Assembly: GCA_947464185.1 (NCBI GenBank)
Contig: CANHVY010000006.1
Coordinates: 37,033-101,032 of the forward strand
Reading direction: 5' to 3'
DNA from: Burkholderiales bacterium
Lineage (GTDB): Bacteria; Pseudomonadota; Gammaproteobacteria; Burkholderiales; Burkholderiaceae_C
DNA length: 64,000 nt
Numbering within the stretch: the first letter of the stretch is position 1; each line of letters begins with the position of its first letter. The notes beneath the pieces are model-generated. The model was given only the letters and a program-made list of their open reading frames with translations, made no database searches and was not told the origin of the DNA. Both the position numbers and the translations under genes were made by a program. Shown here one piece after another: positions 59,070 to 64,000 of this stretch.

Positions 59070-60827
59070 TCACACCGCCGAGGACTGCGGCACGGAGTGC
59101 ACCTCGGCGGCCTGCGGGCCTGCCAGCATCGCCCGCAAGGTCTGCAGCGTGTCCGCCTCGTGCAGCGGCTTGTCGTCGCGGATGCGCAGCATGCGCGGGA
59201 AGCGCACGGCGATGCCGCTCTTGTGGCGCGGGCTGGCATTCAGGCCCTCGAAACCCAGCTCGAACACCAGGCTGGGGGCCACGCTGCGCACGGGGCCGAA
59301 CTTCTCCAGCGTGGTGGCGCGGATGATCTTGTCCACCCGTGCGAACTCGGCGTCGCTCAGCCCGGAATAGGCCTTGGCGAAGGCCACCAGTTGCAGGCCG
59401 TCGGGCCGGGCCGGCTCACGGCGCCGGATGGCTTCCACCACCGAGGCAGCTTCGGCGGCGTCCACGGGCGGACGGCTCCACACCGCGAAGGTGTAGTCGG
59501 TGTAGACGCTGGCGCGGCGGCCATGGCCGGCCTGGGCATAGATCAGCACCGCGTCCACGGTCAGCGGGTCCACCTTCCACTTCCACCAAAGGCCCTCGGC
59601 CTTGGTGCGACCGCTGCCGTAGCGCGCGGCGCGGTGCTTGAGCATGAAGCCTTCCACGCCGCGCCCGCGCGCACTCTCGCGCAGCGCGGCGCAGGCTGCC
59701 CAGTCGGCCACCACCACCTCGGGTGACAGGGTCCACGGCGTCCCCTCCGGCAGGGCCGGCACGTCGGCCTGCGCGAGCAAGGCGAACAGGCGCTCGCGGC
59801 GCACCTGCTGCGGCAGGCCGCGAAGATCCTGGCCCTCGTGCTCCAGCAGGTCGTAGGCCACGAAGCGCAACGGCGCCTGCGCCAGCACCTTCTTGGTCAG
59901 CAACTTGCGGGCGATGCGCTGCTGCAGCAGAGCGAAGGGCGCGGGCTGGTCCTGCCCCGGCAGCCAGGCCAGCACCTCGCCATCCAGCACGGTACCCTCG
60001 GGCAGCGTGCGCAGCGCGGCTTCGAGCTCGGGGAAGCGCTCGGTCATCAGTTCCTCCCCGCGCGACCAGATCCACACCTGGCCGGCGCGGCGCACCACCT
60101 GGGCGCGGATGCCGTCGTATTTCCACTCCACCAGCCAGTCGGTCACCGGGCCCAGGGTGGCGTCGGTGGGTGCCTGGGGCAGCGCGTGCGCCAGGAAGAA
60201 GGGGTAGGGATGGCCGGCGTCCAGCGTGGTCGTCCCGTCCTGCGCCACCAGGGCCTGGAAGCGCTGCGCGCTGGGCGCATGCCGCGCGTCGGTATAGCCC
60301 ATCATGCGCTGGGCCACGGCCTTGGGGTCGATCCCGGCGCACTCGGCCAGCGCACGCTGCACCAGCAGCTTGCTGACCCCCACGCGAAAGCCGCCCCCGA
60401 TCAGTTTCACCAGCAGGAATCGACCCTGCGCGTCCAGTTCGTCGAAGGCCGCGCGCAGGCGCGCTGCCTGCTCCTGCGGGCTCTGCCCCTTCAGGGGCAG
60501 CAGGCGCTGTTCCACCCAATGGGCCAGGCCCGCTTCGCTGCGGCCGGCTGCGGGCGGCAGCACATGCGCAATGGTCTCGGCCAGGTCACCCACGGCCTGG
60601 TAGCACTCGTCGAACAGCCAGTCGTCGATGCCAGCCACGGCACAGGCCGTCTGGCGCAGCAGCGCCGTGGGCACCACCTGGCGCGGCTTGCCGCCGGCCA
60701 GGAAGTACACGGCCCAGGCCGCGTCTTCGGACGGCGCCTGGGTGAAGTAGTCCACCATCGCCGCCACTTTGGCCGTGGTGGCCGTGCTGGCGTCGAGCGA
60801 CTGGTACAGGTCGGCAAAGCGGCGCAT
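59070..60827 (-). CDS. ATP-dependent DNA ligase (cisplatin damage response type)
   Basis: Seals nicks in DNA using ATP; this class is linked to repair of cisplatin damage. The 585-aa protein has an N-terminal helical domain ('MRRFADLYQSLDASTATTAKVAAMVDYF', 'AVYFLAGGKPRQVVPTALL'), the nucleotidyltransferase motif I 'WLVEWKYDGIRAQ' (catalytic Lys near 236), motif III 'SRGEELMTERFPELEA', 'LDGEVLAW', motif IV 'EGFMLKHRAARYGSGR', motif V 'WWKWKVDP', and an OB-fold ending 'FPRMLRIRDDKPLHEADTLQTL'. In most genomes it lies next to a ligase-associated exonuclease and helicase; neither is adjacent here (the neighbours are SbtA-like and glgC genes). Confidence 0.93.
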   Translation of the reverse strand: MRRFADLYQSLDASTATTAKVAAMVDYFTQAPSEDAAWAVYFLAGGKPRQVVPTALLRQTACAVAGIDDWLFDECYQAVGDLAETIAHVLPPAAGRSEAGLAHWVEQRLLPLKGQSPQEQAARLRAAFDELDAQGRFLLVKLIGGGFRVGVSKLLVQRALAECAGIDPKAVAQRMMGYTDARHAPSAQRFQALVAQDGTTTLDAGHPYPFFLAHALPQAPTDATLGPVTDWLVEWKYDGIRAQVVRRAGQVWIWSRGEELMTERFPELEAALRTLPEGTVLDGEVLAWLPGQDQPAPFALLQQRIARKLLTKKVLAQAPLRFVAYDLLEHEGQDLRGLPQQVRRERLFALLAQADVPALPEGTPWTLSPEVVVADWAACAALRESARGRGVEGFMLKHRAARYGSGRTKAEGLWWKWKVDPLTVDAVLIYAQAGHGRRASVYTDYTFAVWSRPPVDAAEAASVVEAIRRREPARPDGLQLVAFAKAYSGLSDAEFARVDKIIRATTLEKFGPVRSVAPSLVFELGFEGLNASPRHKSGIAVRFPRMLRIRDDKPLHEADTLQTLRAMLAGPQAAEVHSVPQSSAV

Positions 60828-60870
60828 GGCCGCATGATGCCTGGGCGGTGTGCCGGGCGCGGCCGGTGCG

Positions 60871-62178
60871 CTACGCGAGGGCCCGGCAGATGCCCGAGGG
60901 GGCCCCGACGCCCACTTGGGCCAGCCCGCCTTCCAGCATCTCCTGCGTCACCAGCGTGATACCCGACGGGCTGACGTGAAAGCCACGCGCCAGGTCGGCC
61001 GCCCGGTCCACACCCGCCGTGAAGCCGTCCGGCAACCGGCAGCGCTTGTCCACGATGGCGCGGCGCAGGGTGACGCCGCGACCGATGCGGGTGTCGGGCA
61101 GCACCAGCGAATCCTCCACCACGCTGCCCTCGTCCACCCGCGCCTTGCAGAACAGCACCGAGCGCCGCACCACCGCGCCGCTGACGATGCAGCCGCTGGC
61201 CACCAGCGAATCCACCGCGTAGCCGCGGCGTCCCCCGTCCTCGTCGAACACGAACTTGGCCGGCGGCAGTTGCGGAATCTGGCTCAGGATGGGCCAGGTG
61301 TCGTCGTACAGGTTCAACTCCGGCAGCACCCGCGTGAGGTCCATGTTGGCCTCCCAGTAGGCATCCACCGTACCCACGTCGCGCCAGTAAGGCTGGCCTT
61401 GCACCGAGTTGATGCAGCTGCGCGCGAAGCGGTGGGCATAGACGCGCCGCTGCCCGATCAGCTGCGGGATCAGGTCGTGTCCGAAGTCGTGGCTGGACGT
61501 GGGATCGGCCGCGTCGTGGGCCAGTTCGGCAAACAGCACGTCGGCATTGAAGACGTACACGCCCATGCTGGCCAGCGCCCGCTCCGGGCTCGATGGGAGT
61601 GGTGTCGGGCAGGCCGGCTTCTCTTCGAAGGCCACGACGCGCTCGTCCTCGTCCACCGCCATCACGCCCAGCCCGCAGGCCTCGGCCAGCGGCACCTCGA
61701 TGCAGGCCACGGACAACTCCGCGCCGCGGACCACGTGCTCCTGCAGCATCACCGAGTAGTCCATCTTGTAGACGTGGTCGCCCCCCAGCACCAGCACGTG
61801 GTCGGGGCGCGCCTCGCGGATCAGGCCCTGGTTCTGCCACACGGCGTCGGCCGTGCCGTCGTACCAGCCCTCGCCGTGGCGCTGCTGCGCTGGCGCGATG
61901 TCGATGAACTCGCCCAGCGAGTGCGACAGGAAACCCCAGCCCCGCTCGATGTGCCGGATCAGGCTCTGGGCCTTGTACTGCGTGAGCACGCCGATGCGGC
62001 GGATGCCGGCGTTCACGCAGTTGCTGAGCGTGAAGTCGATGATCTTCAACTGCCCCGCAAAAGGCACCGCTGGCTTGGCCCGGCCCTCCGTCAGGTGCTG
62101 CAGGCGGCTGCCGCGGCCACCGGCCAGCACCATGGCATAGGTGCGCTGGGTCAGGTGGTTGCGGGGAAGATGGGGCAT
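60871..62178 (-). CDS. glgC: Glucose-1-phosphate adenylyltransferase
   Basis: Makes ADP-glucose for glycogen synthesis. The start at 62178 ([77 protein letters not shown]) gives 435 aa; the track start is 45 codons too early. Other hallmarks are '[13 protein letters not shown]', '[20 protein letters not shown]', 'FEEKP', '[13 protein letters not shown]', '[18 protein letters not shown]' and the left-handed beta-helix C-terminus. The fructose-1,6-bisphosphate-type allosteric N-terminus appears intact. The other glg genes are not in the window. Confidence 0.96.
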   Translation of the reverse strand: MPHLPRNHLTQRTYAMVLAGGRGSRLQHLTEGRAKPAVPFAGQLKIIDFTLSNCVNAGIRRIGVLTQYKAQSLIRHIERGWGFLSHSLGEFIDIAPAQQRHGEGWYDGTADAVWQNQGLIREARPDHVLVLGGDHVYKMDYSVMLQEHVVRGAELSVACIEVPLAEACGLGVMAVDEDERVVAFEEKPACPTPLPSSPERALASMGVYVFNADVLFAELAHDAADPTSSHDFGHDLIPQLIGQRRVYAHRFARSCINSVQGQPYWRDVGTVDAYWEANMDLTRVLPELNLYDDTWPILSQIPQLPPAKFVFDEDGGRRGYAVDSLVASGCIVSGAVVRRSVLFCKARVDEGSVVEDSLVLPDTRIGRGVTLRRAIVDKRCRLPDGFTAGVDRAADLARGFHVSPSGITLVTQEMLEGGLAQVGVGAPSGICRALA

Positions 62179-62377
62179 CGATGGACTGGGCGCGCGAAGC
62201 CCACACCGTAGCGGCTGCGCACGGGCCCGGATTGCCCAGGCGCAAGACAGGCCCTCGTCATCTTCGTGAAGCCGTGCAAAGGCACACTCAAGCCGCGTAC
62301 TCGGGCGGCACACTCCAGCGCCACGTCCTGCCGGCCCTGCCCTGTCTCAGCCTCACGTCGAACCGCGCCCCAAGCAC

Positions 62378-64000
62378 ATGACCATCCGTCACCTCGACCA
62401 GCTTCTCACCCCCCGCAGCGTGGCCGTCTTCGGCGCGTCCGACCGCCCCGGCAGCGTGGGGGCCACCGTCTGGCGCAACGTTCGGCAAGCGCCCTTCACG
62501 GGCCCGCGCTGGCCGGTGAACCCCAGGCGCGAGCGTCTGGGGGACGACGTCTGCTTTCCCGACGTGGCGGCCTTGCCGCAGGCGCCGGACCTAGCCGTGA
62601 TCTGCACCCCACCGGCCAGCGTACCGGGGCTGATCGAGGCCTTGGGCGTGCGCGGCACGCGCGCCGCCGTGGTGCTGACCGCCGGGCTGGACGCTGCCAC
62701 CAAGGCCGCCATGCTCCAGGCCGCCGGGCGCCACCTGCTGCGCATCCTGGGGCCCAACTGCCTGGGCTTGCTGGCGCCGCACATCGGCCTGAACGCCAGC
62801 TTCGCGCACGTGGACGCCCGCCCCGGCGCCCTGGCCTTCGTGTCCCAATCCGGCGCGCTCGTCACCGCCATGCTGGACTGGGCGGCCGGGCGCGGCATCG
62901 GCTTTTCGCACTGCATCTCGCTGGGTGAGCACGCCGACGTGGACTTCGGTGACCTGCTGGACTGGCTGGCCGGATGCCCGCACACACGCGCCATCCTGCT
63001 GTACGCGGAATCGGTGGAGGGCGCGCGCAAGTTCATGTCGGCCGCGCGCGCCGCCGCGCGCAACAAGCCGGTGCTGATCGTCAAGGCCGGGCGCTCGGCC
63101 CAGGGCCAGGCGGCCGCGGCTTCGCACACGGGCGCGCTGGCCGCCTCCGACCTGGTGCTGGACGCCGCCATCCGCCGCGCCGGCATGCTGCGCGTGGACA
63201 CGCTGCAAGACCTGTTCGACGCCGCCGAGACCCTGTCGCACTTCAAGGGCCCCATCGTCAGCGACGCGGCCCTGCAGGCGCCCGCCGCCGATGGCTTGAT
63301 GCTGGTGACCAACGGCGGCGGTGCCGGCGTGCTGGCCGCCGATGCCTGCGCCCGCGAAGGCGTGGCGCTGGCGCCGCTGACGCCGGCCCTGCACGCGGCG
63401 CTGGAGCCCGGCCTGCCACCGAACTGGTCGCGCGCCAACCCCGTGGACATCATCGGCGACGCCCCCGTGGAGCGCTACGTCCACACCCTGCGCACCCTGC
63501 TGCAGGCGCCGGGCAGCGGCACCGTGCTCTTCATGCACGCCCCCACCGCCATCGTGCCCAGTGCCGACATCGCCCGCGCCCTGGTGGCCGAACTGGGCCC
63601 GCTGCTGCGCGCGGCCCCCGGCCGGCTGCAGGCCTGCTGGCTGGGCGCCCAGGCGGTGCAGCAGGCGCGTGACATCTTCGATGCCGCCGGCATCGCCTGC
63701 CACGACACACCGGAAAACGCGGTGCGGGCCTTTTCCATGCTGGCCACCTACCGGCGCAACCAGTTCGAGCTGATGCAGACGCCGCCGCTGCAACCAGCGC
63801 TCGCCCAAGCGCCCGCCACACCCGACGCCGTCATCGACCGCGCCCTGGCCGAGGGCCGCGAGATGCTCACCGAGCCCGAGGCCAAGGCGCTGCTGGCCGC
63901 AGCCGGCGTGTCCGTGGTCGCCACCACCATCGCCGGGCCCACAGCGCAGGCCGCCGTGCAGGCCGCGCGTACGCTGGGCTTTCCCGTGGTGCTGAAGGTG
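62378..64000 (+). CDS. Acetyl-CoA synthetase (ADP-forming)-like / Pat-type protein (C-terminus beyond window)
   Basis: Starts at the ATG at 62378 (MTIRHLDQLLTPRSVAVFGASDRPGSVGATVWRNV) and is open to the window edge (541 codons). It shows the CoA-binding domain ('PRSVAVFGASDRPGSVG', 'PDLAVICTPPASVPGLIEALG'), the succinyl-CoA-ligase-like domain ('ILGPNCLGLLAPHIGLNASFAH', 'GALAFVSQSGALVTAMLDWAAGRGIGFSHCISLGEHADVDFGDLLDWL', 'KPVLIVKAGRSAQGQAAAASHTGALAASDLVLDAAIRRAGMLRV') and the start of an ATP-grasp domain ('LTEPEAKALLAAAGVSV'). The family includes ADP-forming acyl-CoA synthetases and, with a C-terminal GNAT domain, the protein lysine acetyltransferase Pat. The visible part cannot decide between them. 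Confidence 0.9.
   Translation, partial: MTIRHLDQLLTPRSVAVFGASDRPGSVGATVWRNVRQAPFTGPRWPVNPRRERLGDDVCFPDVAALPQAPDLAVICTPPASVPGLIEALGVRGTRAAVVLTAGLDAATKAAMLQAAGRHLLRILGPNCLGLLAPHIGLNASFAHVDARPGALAFVSQSGALVTAMLDWAAGRGIGFSHCISLGEHADVDFGDLLDWLAGCPHTRAILLYAESVEGARKFMSAARAAARNKPVLIVKAGRSAQGQAAAASHTGALAASDLVLDAAIRRAGMLRVDTLQDLFDAAETLSHFKGPIVSDAALQAPAADGLMLVTNGGGAGVLAADACAREGVALAPLTPALHAALEPGLPPNWSRANPVDIIGDAPVERYVHTLRTLLQAPGSGTVLFMHAPTAIVPSADIARALVAELGPLLRAAPGRLQACWLGAQAVQQARDIFDAAGIACHDTPENAVRAFSMLATYRRNQFELMQTPPLQPALAQAPATPDAVIDRALAEGREMLTEPEAKALLAAAGVSVVATTIAGPTAQAAVQAARTLGFPVVLKV

Noticed and set aside
60491-62245. 584-aa minus-strand ORF spanning glgC and the DNA ligase start
   Set aside because: Alternative frame of two genuine genes on the same strand; Arg/Gly/Ala-rich with no motif.

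Overview
The window is about 64 kb of high-GC, gene-dense DNA with no rRNA, tRNA, CRISPR array or recognisable IS element. The gene content points to an aerobic, metabolically versatile Burkholderiales bacterium, probably Comamonadaceae or a close relative. The signs are six separate Bug/TctC-type periplasmic binding proteins, a TRAP transporter, MmgE/PrpD and FAH enzymes, a formylglutamate-type hut cluster, and cyanate use. This is inferred from gene families; no phylogeny was run.

Layout. 1-2.5 kb: a sulfatase (cut by the window edge) and a Bug protein, divergent from a MarR regulator, then a BrnA-like antitoxin whose BrnT toxin survives only as a C-terminal fragment. 2.5-4.7 kb: a cytoplasmic-type reductive dehalogenase gene broken by a third copy of a 7-bp tandem repeat. 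4.8-9.8 kb: a metal-dependent hydrolase, then a minus-strand operon of two Bug proteins, a ModA-like protein and an MmgE/PrpD enzyme. 10.2-14.2 kb: a lower-GC cassette of three translationally coupled genes (a DndB-like DGQHR protein, an unknown protein, and a D12-class DNA adenine methylase), flanked by a decayed polymorphic-toxin fragment. 14.7-24.3 kb: a catabolic block with FAH hydrolase, Bug, GntR regulator, amidohydrolase, 3-hydroxyisobutyrate-dehydrogenase-like enzyme, TRAP DctPQM, PdxA2-like dehydrogenase and another Bug. 24.4-26.2 kb: a quinone oxidoreductase and an orphan AbiEii-like nucleotidyltransferase.

26.2-38.1 kb is a histidine-utilisation divergon. On the minus strand are hutU, hutH and a NitT/TauT-type ABC transporter. 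On the plus strand are hutC, a PhyH-type dioxygenase, hutD, hutI, hutG and hutF, nearly all with overlapping start and stop codons. HutF plus HutG indicates the deiminase/formylglutamate branch, giving glutamate, formate and two ammonia. 38.2-42.5 kb: an AAA/DUF4143 ATPase and two DEAD-box helicases (one DbpA). 42.5-46.3 kb: a cyanate operon (cynA-B-D-S-like) behind a near-consensus NtrC site and sigma-54 promoter. 46.4-51.2 kb: Bug, YqjD/YqjE-like proteins, Lrp, DadA and a PhnD-like binding protein. 51.2-59.0 kb: a hybrid histidine kinase, a P-type cation ATPase, and an NhaR-like LysR divergent from an SbtA-type transporter. 59.1-64 kb: an ATP-dependent DNA ligase, GlgC, and an acyl-CoA synthetase/Pat-like gene cut by the window edge.

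The strongest items for follow-up are the DGQHR/unknown/adenine-methylase cassette (a candidate undescribed DNA-modification or defence system) and the 7-bp repeat that switches off the reductive dehalogenase reading frame.
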